Positions 24,637-33,578 of a stretch of 64,000 bases of DNA are shown piece by piece. The notes beneath the pieces are model-generated. The model saw only the letters and a list, made by a program, of their open reading frames with translations. It was not told the origin of the DNA and searched no databases. The position numbers and the translations under genes are program-made. The DNA is from an uncultured Ruminococcus sp. (GTDB lineage Bacteria; Bacillota; Clostridia; Oscillospirales; Acutalibacteraceae), in NCBI GenBank assembly GCA_902768825.1, contig CACXMR010000001.1, forward strand, positions 44,361 through 108,360, in the 5' to 3' direction. The number at the start of each line of letters is the position of its first letter. Position 1 is the first letter of the stretch.

Positions 24637-27255
24637 TCAATTTGTGTGCTTCCTGCGTCTGAGCAGTGCCATTGCCGCCCCTGCCATAAGTGCAAGAACC
24701 AACGCTGCTGCAACGGGTGCACAGCTGTCGCCTGTTTTGGGTACATCATGTTCGGGAACGACAATCTCAGGATATGGCTCATCGTCGTCATCACTTCCTG
24801 CACTATAGCCGCAGCGTATCGGGATCCAATCAGAATAGTTGACTTTTCCGTTGGCGCTTCTGAGCTGAACATGGTAATCGCCTGGTTTTTTAAAGGTAAC
24901 GTCTCCGTTGGAATCAAGTAAAACACCATCCGCCTCAGTTTCCTTTGCTACCCAGATATACTTTGGTGCCTTGACCTTGTTTCCTTCACTGTCGGTAAAT
25001 CTTACAGTCAGCTTGTTGGCGCCTACAATATTATCCTTTGTTTTGCCGACATATCCTCTGTAGAAGCCTGTTACCTTAACGCCGTATCCGCCGCCGGTAG
25101 ACTGATAAACAGGAAGGGGTGCATAATAGTCTTTTCCGCCGAAGGTCACCATTTGCTTGCTGACAGAAGTTCCATCCTTCCGTTTGACCTCAACGGTTTT
25201 TGATTTAAGTGTTTCCTGATGCTTGCAGTTGGGATTTGAGCAAGTAAAGACAGCTGTTGCAAAGTAGTAATCCTCATCCCACGTCCAGACAGGCTTGCCG
25301 TAGGTGTGTGCGTCGGTAAATTCGTATTTGATGCTATTTGCCATGGTGTCAGGTGACCCTTTGAAGGTGGTTTTGTGGGTCAGACGGACAGTGACGTTCA
25401 TTTTATTGAACGCACCCTCTCCGATGGTTACCTTTCCGGGATAATCCAGCTTCAGATCCAGGTTATAGTCTCCCTTACTGTTTACCCGTGAAAAGGCGTG
25501 ACCGTCAATCTTTTTAAGCCCTGAGGTGTCGCCTGCAACCTTGGTTACTCCCATGGAGAAGAAAGTGTATGGCTTGATCTCGGTGTTATTCTTATTGAGC
25601 TTCAAAACGAACTGGGTATCATAATCCGGGTTGGTTATAAAAGCACTTAACTGATCGTTTCCGATGACAGTTACCGGTTTTCCGTTGTAGCTGGCGGGAA
25701 TGACAAGCTCCTTGATGTCCTTCATTTTGCCTGTATATGCGTTTATCTGGTATGTGTCATCAGTGCGAAGCAGGAAAACGAAGTCAGAAACAGTAACGTC
25801 CTCGACCTCGGTGCCGAGAGTTCCGTCCTCGTTGATCTGGTATTTTTTGCCGTCGATCACGGTATATGCAATGTTGCCGGGAATGTAAGCTCCATTTTCA
25901 TCAATATACGCTCTGTTCCTGGGAACTATATTTGTAAACCTCACGGTAACGGTAATGCAGCTTTCGGGCATTGCAAAAAGCTGTTTGTCAGAAGAAATGA
26001 CATTGCCCTGTTCATCGGTCACGGTCACGGAAGCAAGGATACTGCCGGCATCGGGGGTAACTGTCAGAGTAATGTCATCCAGTGCCTTTGCCTTTGTTTT
26101 GTCGGCTGTTGCGGTACCGCTTCCCAGAGCGGTGACAGTAATATCGAACCACTGCCTTACCCGCTTTTCGGTAGAATAATTCTTTCCGAGGAAGGTGCAG
26201 GAGGCTGAATAGACGATATAATCACCGTCCACGGCAGAGGTCACCTTTGCGTCAGCACTATACTCTGTGCCGCATCCGTCGTCAGTGCAGACAAATTTAA
26301 CTGTCGCACGGCTGTTATCACCCGACCAATTCCACTGGGGTTCTGCGAAATTATGATTTTCCATATAAGGGATCAGCTTCTTACCCGTGAGAGCCATTAC
26401 CTGATTTCCTGTCAGAAAGCCGGAATAGATATTGCCGCCCTCGTCAATAAACGCCTGTCCGTCAGTCACCTTGAGCGCAACATCGATGGGTTTTCTGTAA
26501 AATCCCTTCAAATAAATGCTGTCCGAGGGATTTGTCCAGCCCATCTCCAGCCATGGTTTATTATCCAGTGCGGAGTCATCTCTGTACGTCTTGATATTTC
26601 CGCCTTTGATGACAATACCATACTGAGAATAAGTGAACCTCCCGATGTCGAGTGTTCCGCGGATGATATTGGTGTGATGTTCTCCGCCAAAGGCGTTATC
26701 CTTTTGAATAATGATGCCTCCATAGACACTGGCGCTTGATACGGAAATAGAGTTATCACAAAAGTCAATAGTTCCTGTCTGATTGTGCTGACCATACAGC
26801 GACAGCTCCCCTCCGGTCCTGCTATAGATCATGATTTTCGTTGTATCAATCGGGTTACCGGATAACCGGCAGCCGTCTTCCAGTATCAGGTGGACTTCAC
26901 CTCTGAGGTAAAGACTATCCAAAAGGGAATAGTTACCCTTAAAAACATACCAGCCGTCCGGAAGGAGCAATCCCTCCAAGTCGCTTTCAAGCACCTTTGC
27001 GGGCACTGTCCTCTCAATACCGTCCTCGTCAATATACGGCGTATCCTCAACACTCATATACACAGCATAAAAAGATCTGTTGCTTGCCTTTACTACCTGA
27101 CGTGCGACATAGCAATCAAACCCGCCTCTGGTACGCCAGCAGACAAATTCCTTTCCTTCCGGTACATTCGTGGGTTCGGGCATGGCATATTCCCATTCAT
27201 AGGGTAATACTACTTCTGTAGATACAGTTTTTCCGTCGCTGCCCAGTTCATCCAT
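24637..27255 (-). CDS. Cell-wall-anchored repeat protein, C-terminal part of a split giant gene
   Basis: As read, 872 aa with no signal peptide. It contains beta-rich regions, a BspA-type LRR section (about 550-650: LVIPASYNGKPVTVIG, GHAFSRV, IGEGAFNKM), a region with C-x-x-CKHQ pairs, and a C-terminal sorting signal VPKTGD, hydrophobic helix and RRRKHTN. Upstream bases still encode the continuation HEWNSDKVCTVCGAKADLV in the frame of the 813-aa gene. They reach this frame by a 1-base shift near 27262-27272 (...DLV to YYEMDELG). It is thus probably the C-terminal half of one roughly 1.7 kaa protein. Without the N-terminal half it cannot be exported, so as written it is likely non-functional. 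Confidence 0.75.
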   Translation of the reverse strand: MDELGSDGKTVSTEVVLPYEWEYAMPEPTNVPEGKEFVCWRTRGGFDCYVARQVVKASNRSFYAVYMSVEDTPYIDEDGIERTVPAKVLESDLEGLLLPDGWYVFKGNYSLLDSLYLRGEVHLILEDGCRLSGNPIDTTKIMIYSRTGGELSLYGQHNQTGTIDFCDNSISVSSASVYGGIIIQKDNAFGGEHHTNIIRGTLDIGRFTYSQYGIVIKGGNIKTYRDDSALDNKPWLEMGWTNPSDSIYLKGFYRKPIDVALKVTDGQAFIDEGGNIYSGFLTGNQVMALTGKKLIPYMENHNFAEPQWNWSGDNSRATVKFVCTDDGCGTEYSADAKVTSAVDGDYIVYSASCTFLGKNYSTEKRVRQWFDITVTALGSGTATADKTKAKALDDITLTVTPDAGSILASVTVTDEQGNVISSDKQLFAMPESCITVTVRFTNIVPRNRAYIDENGAYIPGNIAYTVIDGKKYQINEDGTLGTEVEDVTVSDFVFLLRTDDTYQINAYTGKMKDIKELVIPASYNGKPVTVIGNDQLSAFITNPDYDTQFVLKLNKNNTEIKPYTFFSMGVTKVAGDTSGLKKIDGHAFSRVNSKGDYNLDLKLDYPGKVTIGEGAFNKMNVTVRLTHKTTFKGSPDTMANSIKYEFTDAHTYGKPVWTWDEDYYFATAVFTCSNPNCKHQETLKSKTVEVKRKDGTSVSKQMVTFGGKDYYAPLPVYQSTGGGYGVKVTGFYRGYVGKTKDNIVGANKLTVRFTDSEGNKVKAPKYIWVAKETEADGVLLDSNGDVTFKKPGDYHVQLRSANGKVNYSDWIPIRCGYSAGSDDDDEPYPEIVVPEHDVPKTGDSCAPVAAALVLALMAGAAMALLRRRKHTN

Positions 27256-27323
27256 TTCATAGTAACCAGATCAGCCTTTGCTCCGCAGACGGTACAGACT
27301 TTATCACTGTTCCATTCATGCCT

Positions 27324-29765
27324 TCACTTTTCCTCAATAAACTGTTCGCCGCAGGATTTACAGGCCTTAACATGGTAAACGCCATCATAAAATTTCCATA
27401 CGGTATTTTTGTGCTCACAGGGGTATATTTCTACGTTCTTACTGATCCGCATTTCTGAAACGCCTTTAGTAGCGTTATATACTACTTTCTTGATTTTGAC
27501 CTTGAGCTTGTTTCCAAGCTTCACTGTGCCAATTTTTCTGGAAAAAGTATAGTCGCCGTTACCGATGGCTATGCACCAGCCCTTGTTGCCTGCAATAGCC
27601 TTGACTTTGGAGGTATTGTCAATGTCGCAATAACCGCCGTCAGCGTCTTCACCGCCGCCGATGCCTGCTCCGTAATGATTGCCTTTAGCGTAGACATCGG
27701 AATAAGCATGGATATAGACATTACCGCCGTGACCGTCCTCACCGCCGCCGATGCCTGCTGCGTCCTTGCCGCCGGTAGCAGATATTTTAGAACCGGAAAT
27801 TCTGACAGTACCGCAGCTTACATCGTCACCGCCGCCGATACCGGCAGCATATTCTCCGCCCTTGGCAGTTATCTTTGAATTGTAGTTGATCTCTATATTG
27901 AAGGTGCGGGTTTTTGACTCGTTGCCGGTGCCGATACCTGCGCCTTCTTCGCCGCCGTTAGCTTCAATAGTGGATTCATTGATATAAACGCTGCTGATGC
28001 CGTTTGCTTTGTTGCCCGAGCCTATACCTGCGCCGCACTCGCCGCCGGTGGCCTTGACTTCGTTGCACTTGATGATCACAATTTTTATAGACGAGGCAGT
28101 TGTTTCGTTGCCTGTGCCGATAGCTGCCGCATTCTTGCCGCCGAAAGCTTTGATCTTGGAATTTTCGATTCTGATCTCGCCGGTGCCGGTGCCTTCGTTG
28201 CCGGTACCGATGCCTGCGCCAAAATCATCGCCGTGAGCTTCTACGGTGCTGTTTATTATGCTGATAGATTTGATCCCGCCCTGCTTTGAAGAACCGATAC
28301 CGGCAGACTGGAGGCCGCCGTTTGCAGTGACGGTGCTGTTTTTGATGTTGATGCTAACAACGCCGCCTCTTGAGCCTGCACCGATGCCTGCGCCAAAGCA
28401 CTCGCCGTCGTCGTCAGCAAGATTTGCGATGAACTTGAGCCCTAACTTAATAGCAGAAAGAGTCATCGCAGGGATGCTGCTCATATCCATATCCACTTCT
28501 TTTATCGCTTCGCTGATGGATTCACTAATCCTATCCATACCATTAAAAAATTTGTTGTTTACTTCCTTATTGAATGCTTTCGCTTCAACGACAGCGTCAG
28601 TGATGTTGATCTCATTTGCATTGGCGCCGTATTGTTTGCCGCCAACGCCCTTCAGGCTGCGCATACCGGCACCGATACCTGCGCCGCCGGAATAAGAGTG
28701 AGCAGTCACGTTGCCGCCTGTAATATTGATCTTGTAGGAGTCTCCGCAGGCTCCTGAGCCGATGCCGGCTCCCCTTACCGCTCTTGCGTATATATTGCCG
28801 CCGTGGATATTGATTTCATCGACCTGGTCGCCATTCTCACCGGTGCCGATACCTGCGCCAGACTCTGACGAATAGGCGTCGATGATGCCGCCGTAGATAT
28901 CTATTTTTCCGGTGCGGTTGCCTTTGTAACCGCCGCCGATAGCCGCTCCGTTTGTGCTCTTAGCCTGGATCTTGCCTTTATAGATGGCAATGAAGCCGCT
29001 TTTGCCGTTGTTGCCGTGGCCGCAGCCTATTCCCGCACCATATTTGCTTTCCGCAGTGATGGAACCGCCGTAGATAATGAGACCTTTGCCGGACTCACGA
29101 CTGGTAGGAGACGAAATGCCTCCGCCTATAGCTGCTCCGTAACCAGACTTAACGTCAATAGTGCCGCCGTAGATAGTTATTCCTCCCGTTGAACCTAAAT
29201 TACCGCCGCCTATAGCTGCACCTTTTAAAAACTCGGTAGGATCCTTGAGGGTCAGCGTGCCGCCGTAAATGTTGATAGCGCCCGAGGCGCCGTTGGTACC
29301 GCCGATGATGGCGTTATCAAAATATCCTGGATATGTTTCCTCAAGCTTTTCATAGGTGTATTTCTCAGCGAAAGTAATGGCGCCTGTGCCTTCCCACTGT
29401 GCATAGATATTCAGCGTAGCATTGGCACCCACACCGATACCGTAGATGGTTTTAAGTTCAGCGTCATCGCACAGGATAAGATTGACCGTTCCGCTGTTGA
29501 TCATCAGACGCTTATTGAGGGATATGCTTTTGGTAAGTGCATACCATCCCGCCGTCAGATTCACGTCCGTTTTTTCATCAAGGATCTTGTAGTCCTTGCA
29601 GAACATTTCCTTGTACATGATCTTTGTGCCGTTCCATGAACGCTGGATATAAGACATTCCTTCCTCTTGCCCCTCTGCGTTCACCCCAAGGGGTAAGATC
29701 GTGAATATTCCAAGCAGCATAATTACTGATAGCAGGATACTCACAGGTTTTTGCAGTTTTTTCAT
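27324..29765 (-). CDS. Secreted glycine-rich repeat protein, N-terminal part of a split giant gene
   Basis: The protein is 813 aa as read: signal peptide (to about 31, ending LGVNA), then a long array of 20-30-residue repeats of the type GAGIG-G...INI-GG-I-A. It probably forms a beta-helix-like stack, as in many Clostridia proteins annotated as carbohydrate-binding. The C-terminus has CEHKNTVWKF...HVKACKSCGEQF, a cysteine-pair motif that normally repeats. After the TGA at 27324-27326 the same frame continues with RHEWNSDKVCTVCGAK, the expected next cysteine pair, so the stop interrupts a longer gene. AAAAGGAGG precedes ATG 29765. Promoter copy C lies upstream. Truncated here, the product would be secreted without a wall anchor. 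Confidence 0.75.
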   Translation of the reverse strand: MKKLQKPVSILLSVIMLLGIFTILPLGVNAEGQEEGMSYIQRSWNGTKIMYKEMFCKDYKILDEKTDVNLTAGWYALTKSISLNKRLMINSGTVNLILCDDAELKTIYGIGVGANATLNIYAQWEGTGAITFAEKYTYEKLEETYPGYFDNAIIGGTNGASGAINIYGGTLTLKDPTEFLKGAAIGGGNLGSTGGITIYGGTIDVKSGYGAAIGGGISSPTSRESGKGLIIYGGSITAESKYGAGIGCGHGNNGKSGFIAIYKGKIQAKSTNGAAIGGGYKGNRTGKIDIYGGIIDAYSSESGAGIGTGENGDQVDEINIHGGNIYARAVRGAGIGSGACGDSYKINITGGNVTAHSYSGGAGIGAGMRSLKGVGGKQYGANANEINITDAVVEAKAFNKEVNNKFFNGMDRISESISEAIKEVDMDMSSIPAMTLSAIKLGLKFIANLADDDGECFGAGIGAGSRGGVVSINIKNSTVTANGGLQSAGIGSSKQGGIKSISIINSTVEAHGDDFGAGIGTGNEGTGTGEIRIENSKIKAFGGKNAAAIGTGNETTASSIKIVIIKCNEVKATGGECGAGIGSGNKANGISSVYINESTIEANGGEEGAGIGTGNESKTRTFNIEINYNSKITAKGGEYAAGIGGGDDVSCGTVRISGSKISATGGKDAAGIGGGEDGHGGNVYIHAYSDVYAKGNHYGAGIGGGEDADGGYCDIDNTSKVKAIAGNKGWCIAIGNGDYTFSRKIGTVKLGNKLKVKIKKVVYNATKGVSEMRISKNVEIYPCEHKNTVWKFYDGVYHVKACKSCGEQFIEEK

Positions 29766-29869
29766 TTGGATTCCTCCTTTTAAAATTCTTTCCGGGTTCC
29801 AAATATTTATATCAATACCATTTTATGGTATTTTGCCTATAAATATCTGAGAATTATTGCTTTTTATAT

Positions 29870-29941
29870 ATTATACAATACAAAAGGGGACAAAAGAGTG
29901 GACAAATTCAAAAAATATCTCACTTATTACAAAACTGTAAT
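29870..29941 (-). promoter_or_regulatory. Shared surface-gene promoter element, copy C
   Basis: The -10 is TATAAT (29875-29870), followed upstream by TTGTCCCC (29893-29886) and TTGTCCAC (29905-29898, one mismatch) with the same 12-bp period and 10-bp distance. The block TATTAC-AAAACT-GTAATA is at 29925-29942. The rest of the 29766-30126 gap holds the amidohydrolase promoter and AT-rich DNA. Confidence 0.8.
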
Positions 29942-30029
29942 ACTTTTTTGTGCTTTTTTTCACATTTCTTTCCTTTAGTCCCTGCAATAACCACTTCTTT
30001 ATTCGTCAATTTTATAAAGCAAATAAAAA

Positions 30030-30058
30030 TTGACAACATTGGAGGGATGTTTTATAAT
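30030..30058 (+). promoter_or_regulatory. Sigma-A promoter for the lipoprotein amidohydrolase gene
   Basis: TTGACA (30030-30035), 17-bp spacer, TATAAT (30053-30058), both perfect. Confidence 0.85.
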
Positions 30059-30126
30059 GATTGTATAAATATTGAATAAGAAGCGGTAATTCCTGTTGAC
30101 TATATTTTTGTGGAGGAGGAGACAAA

Positions 30127-31269
30127 ATGAAAAAATTAGCGGCTGTGTGTTTACTTCTGATCATGGCGCTCATGGCGGCGTCCTGTAATTCAAACGGAGC
30201 AGTGAAGAACGATGCATCCAAGGAAGAATCCATTGTGGCTTCCGCTGAATCAAAGGAGACTGTCAATAGTGATGAATCCAGAGAAGAGCACAAGGAAGAA
30301 TATAAGATCCGGGAGCCCGGACAGAAGATGCGCTATGAGCTGGTGGACTCCCATCTCCATTATCTTGACTTCCTTGAAAAGAGCGACGGATTTACCAAGC
30401 TGGTGGAAGCAATGGATATGTCCGGGGTCAAGAGCGCCATTATATTCGGAATGCCTATGGCAAAGCAGTGGGACGAAACCATGGCAAAAGCCCCCACATA
30501 TTACCTCAGCAATGACAGCCGCTGTTATTACTATTCGGGTACGGACTTTATTCTTGCCCAGGATCTTCTTGCTCAGCCAAAGGAAGTGCAGGACCGTTTC
30601 TATCCCTTCATCTGCGGAATAAACGGAAACGATCAGTTTGCCGCCGATCATATCAAACAGCTTCTTGATATGTATCCTGATTTCTGGTGCGGCATCGGAG
30701 AGATAATGAGCCGCCATGACGATCTGACTGCTCTGACATACGGCGAAGCACCCCATATCAACAGCAATGCCTTCAAGAAGATCTTCGATCTCGGTGCAGA
30801 GTATGACCTTCCTGTACTGGTGCACCATAACATCACCGGTCAGAATGTAGATGATGTGCTATATCTTGACGAGCTTAAAGAGGCTCTGGCGCATAATCGC
30901 AGCTGTAAGATAATATGGGCGCACATCGGTATTTCAAGGCGTGTGGAGATCCAGAACCTGGTAAAGATAGCGGATGAACTCCTCAGGGATAACGAAAATC
31001 TGTATGTGGATATATCATGGGTGGTTTATGATTATTATTTCCTGGATAAGTTCCCGGACAATTTTGTGGACGGGGATTCACTGGACGACTGGGTTAACCT
31101 GATCGAGAAGTATCCGGACCGGGTTATGATCGGAACGGACAAGGTGGGACACTGGGAGACATATCCTCAGGAAGTGGAAAAGTATTATAAACTGCTTGAC
31201 AAACTCAAGCCTGAAACCGTCAAGAAAGTCACCTGTGATAATGCCCTCTCCCTTGTCAAGAAGCATTGA
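30127..31269 (+). CDS. Lipoprotein of the amidohydrolase (Amidohydro_2) family
   Basis: The protein is 380 aa. A lipoprotein signal ends at MAASC. A charged, Ser/Glu-rich spacer (about 25-65) is followed by a TIM-barrel amidohydrolase: DSHLHYLD (metal-binding H-x-H), GIGEI, LVHHN, IWAHIG, and IGTDKVGHW with the C-terminal aspartate. The family hydrolyses or decarboxylates varied substrates, and the substrate cannot be told here. A surface location is unusual for this fold, which is mostly cytosolic. GGAGGAG lies 8 bp before ATG. It is transcribed alone between its own promoter and terminator. Confidence 0.85.
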   Translation: MKKLAAVCLLLIMALMAASCNSNGAVKNDASKEESIVASAESKETVNSDESREEHKEEYKIREPGQKMRYELVDSHLHYLDFLEKSDGFTKLVEAMDMSGVKSAIIFGMPMAKQWDETMAKAPTYYLSNDSRCYYYSGTDFILAQDLLAQPKEVQDRFYPFICGINGNDQFAADHIKQLLDMYPDFWCGIGEIMSRHDDLTALTYGEAPHINSNAFKKIFDLGAEYDLPVLVHHNITGQNVDDVLYLDELKEALAHNRSCKIIWAHIGISRRVEIQNLVKIADELLRDNENLYVDISWVVYDYYFLDKFPDNFVDGDSLDDWVNLIEKYPDRVMIGTDKVGHWETYPQEVEKYYKLLDKLKPETVKKVTCDNALSLVKKH

Positions 31270-31313
31270 CATCATTAACCGCCCCCTTTAACAGAATATG
31301 ACAGCATAAGAAT

Positions 31314-31357
31314 ATCCCCTTCACCGTGAGCAGATCATGGCGAAGGGGATTTATTTG
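31314..31357 (+). terminator. Rho-independent terminator after the amidohydrolase gene
   Basis: ATCCCCTTC pairs with GAAGGGGAT around a 19-base loop, followed by TTATTTGTT. Confidence 0.8.
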
Positions 31358-31455
31358 TTAATGATAACATAGGTCAGAGGCTTTTAGCTGAATATTAGTA
31401 TGAGTACGGACAATGCTCCAGACCCTCAGCAGCATAACCCTAATTAGTTGATTAA

Positions 31456-33357
31456 TCAGGTCTGCTTGGCGGCATATTCCAGACGCCGCTCCCATGTGGT
31501 TTTTTCCGGCCAGCTGTCAGTATTGTAATATTTCCGGATGAGGGCAAAGATATAGCTGCCCTTTTCCTGCAGATGAACGCTCTCAAAATAATCAGATATG
31601 GTGTCCCCGGACAGAAGATCACCCATAAATTCTGCCATCTCTTCATTTTCATTCTGTTTGCCATAGTCAGAAACAAAGTAGACGTTTTCAAAGTGTTCGC
31701 CGGGGTTATCTGAAAGTGATGTATATTCATCGGTCACGGCTTTGCTATAATCGTTTGCATACTCAAAATTATCGGGATTAGTGGGATAAAAGCCTTCCTT
31801 CAGTTCCGTGATACCGCCGGATACTTTTATTTTCTGATAGATCAGGTGATATATCTCGTGGAAGATCACGCTCTTTGTAAAATTATAGCCGCCGCAGATT
31901 ACCAGCAGACCGTAATCACCGGAAGCGTATGCCCGAGGACTTACGACGCCTTGACCGGTAGAGCTTTTGATTTCGTTTACCAACTCAATAGTGATGGGCT
32001 CGCCTTTATCAGATAACATCTGTCTGAAAAAACCGTCAGGGTACATCCTGAGAAGGTATCGGAGAGAGAGCATCGTGCTGTAAATGAGTTGATCGTCCTT
32101 CAGCGGTTGGGAAACATAGTAAAAATGCTCCGTATCAATTTCATCTCCCAGCTTGATGACCACGCCGAATTCATCCTGGAGTGATGTCCGCAGCCCTTCG
32201 ATATTCCCGGCATTAATCTGCGGAAGAGTGTATTCACTTTCCGATCTTGCCGGTGGGGTCTGGGGTTGTGCTGAGGAAAGATCCCACCGATAGAGGGTGT
32301 TATCTGATCCGGTAAAATACAACTTGCTGCCGCTCAGTGCCGCACCTGAAACATTTACAACCGGGTCATTGCCAGGCAGGTCGAGACTGCAGACCGTTCC
32401 ATCGCTGTTGTGCAGCTCCAGGACAGAGCCTTCGTTACCCTTTGACAGCGTGACATAGTAGTTTTCGTTGATGCAGCAGGTCTTGCCGTGAGCGTCCTCA
32501 GAAGTAAAATATGTATATTTATATTCAATGGGGTTTGTTGAAGAATAGATCACCTCAGGTTCGGAGGTCCTTTCAGGGGCGAGAGCAATAATGATGGATT
32601 TTCCGTTATCTATCCGTTCCGCCGACAAATAACGGCAGCCTGTTTCTATTCGATTTATCATCTGAGTTATATAGCGATCGTCTTGTTTTTTTATCTCATA
32701 AACCCCTCCGGAGCTTAAACAAAACAGCCTGTTTTGCATTTTAAAGCACTGTTCGATTATTTCGGGTGCTTCAAACGGCATTTCCAGATCAGGCTGATAA
32801 TGCTCTCCCCTCTCAAGGAAATAGATTACACCGTCGGTTTTGTCCACTACCGTGTCAGCGTCCGCAAAATCAAAGCGGTGAGGGGTGCTTGTGGAGCGGG
32901 GACGATAAAGAGCGGTGTTTGCCGCCACTGCTTCTGTTTTGCCGCTGTCTGTGTCCAGGCGGTCAACGGCAAACGAGCGTCTGTCATCGGATGTGTAAAG
33001 AAGCAGGACATGGTTATCATCCTCCGCACTGCATACGGACAGAGTCATGCCTTCCCGTTGAGGCAGCAGTCCGGAAATATCAGTCAGAGGAGACACAGCT
33101 TCGGAAGGCTCGGTGACTGAGGATTCATCGGACGATTCGGGTGTTGACGCTTTGCTCTCTTCAGATGTGGTTTGTTCGGAGCTATCATCCTCCGAAGCGT
33201 AGGAGCCGGTGCTTTGACTTGAAAAGGATGAATCCTGCGAAACGCTGATGTCCTGCTTCGGGGAAGGGTCAGTGCATCCCGATAACGCTATCAATCCTGC
33301 CACCATAAGAAGCCCCGCAGTCCTTGCCGGAAAAAAACGTGAGCTTTTATTATTCAT
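31456..33357 (-). CDS. Lipoprotein with C-terminal HExxH zinc-protease motif
   Basis: The protein is 633 aa: lipoprotein signal with lipobox ALSGC, a Ser/Glu/Thr-rich spacer (about 30-90), a beta-rich middle region that may be propeller-like (about 95-370), then a C-terminal domain with FHEIYHLIYQK. That HEIYH matches the zinc-binding motif of gluzincin-type metalloproteases, and EEMAEFMGDLL may supply the third ligand about 80 residues later. ATG 33357 is chosen because GAGGAGG lies 7 bp upstream. It is single and transcribed away from the amidohydrolase unit by convergence. A neutral description is a putative extracellular metallopeptidase; the substrate is unknown. Confidence 0.75.
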   Translation of the reverse strand: MNNKSSRFFPARTAGLLMVAGLIALSGCTDPSPKQDISVSQDSSFSSQSTGSYASEDDSSEQTTSEESKASTPESSDESSVTEPSEAVSPLTDISGLLPQREGMTLSVCSAEDDNHVLLLYTSDDRRSFAVDRLDTDSGKTEAVAANTALYRPRSTSTPHRFDFADADTVVDKTDGVIYFLERGEHYQPDLEMPFEAPEIIEQCFKMQNRLFCLSSGGVYEIKKQDDRYITQMINRIETGCRYLSAERIDNGKSIIIALAPERTSEPEVIYSSTNPIEYKYTYFTSEDAHGKTCCINENYYVTLSKGNEGSVLELHNSDGTVCSLDLPGNDPVVNVSGAALSGSKLYFTGSDNTLYRWDLSSAQPQTPPARSESEYTLPQINAGNIEGLRTSLQDEFGVVIKLGDEIDTEHFYYVSQPLKDDQLIYSTMLSLRYLLRMYPDGFFRQMLSDKGEPITIELVNEIKSSTGQGVVSPRAYASGDYGLLVICGGYNFTKSVIFHEIYHLIYQKIKVSGGITELKEGFYPTNPDNFEYANDYSKAVTDEYTSLSDNPGEHFENVYFVSDYGKQNENEEMAEFMGDLLSGDTISDYFESVHLQEKGSYIFALIRKYYNTDSWPEKTTWERRLEYAAKQT

Positions 33358-33505
33358 TGTCAATCCTCCTCAACTGATGCAATTCATTTTTGACAAGCAA
33401 AATACTAAAGTCATTTTAGCACATCTCAGCGGTAAAATCAATTCAGGCGCAAAGCCGGGCTACTAATTATCTTCCAACTGAAAATCCCCTTGGCTTTTGC
33501 TAATA

Positions 33506-33546
33506 CAAAAAAAGGAACCGGCTTTTCTGTTTGAAAACCGATTCCC
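33506..33546 (-). terminator. Rho-independent terminator after the YdcF-like gene
   Basis: GGAATCGGTTTTC pairs with GAAAAGCCGGTTCC (one bulge), followed by seven T on the minus strand. Confidence 0.9.
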
Positions 33547-33578
33547 ATTATAATGCATATTAACCCCAAACCTGTCTG

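Noticed and set aside
27330-29700. Repeated GC-rich units resembling a CRISPR array
   Set aside because: The repeats are degenerate, in frame and of protein type (GAGIG-G); there is no constant repeat with unique spacers and no cas gene.
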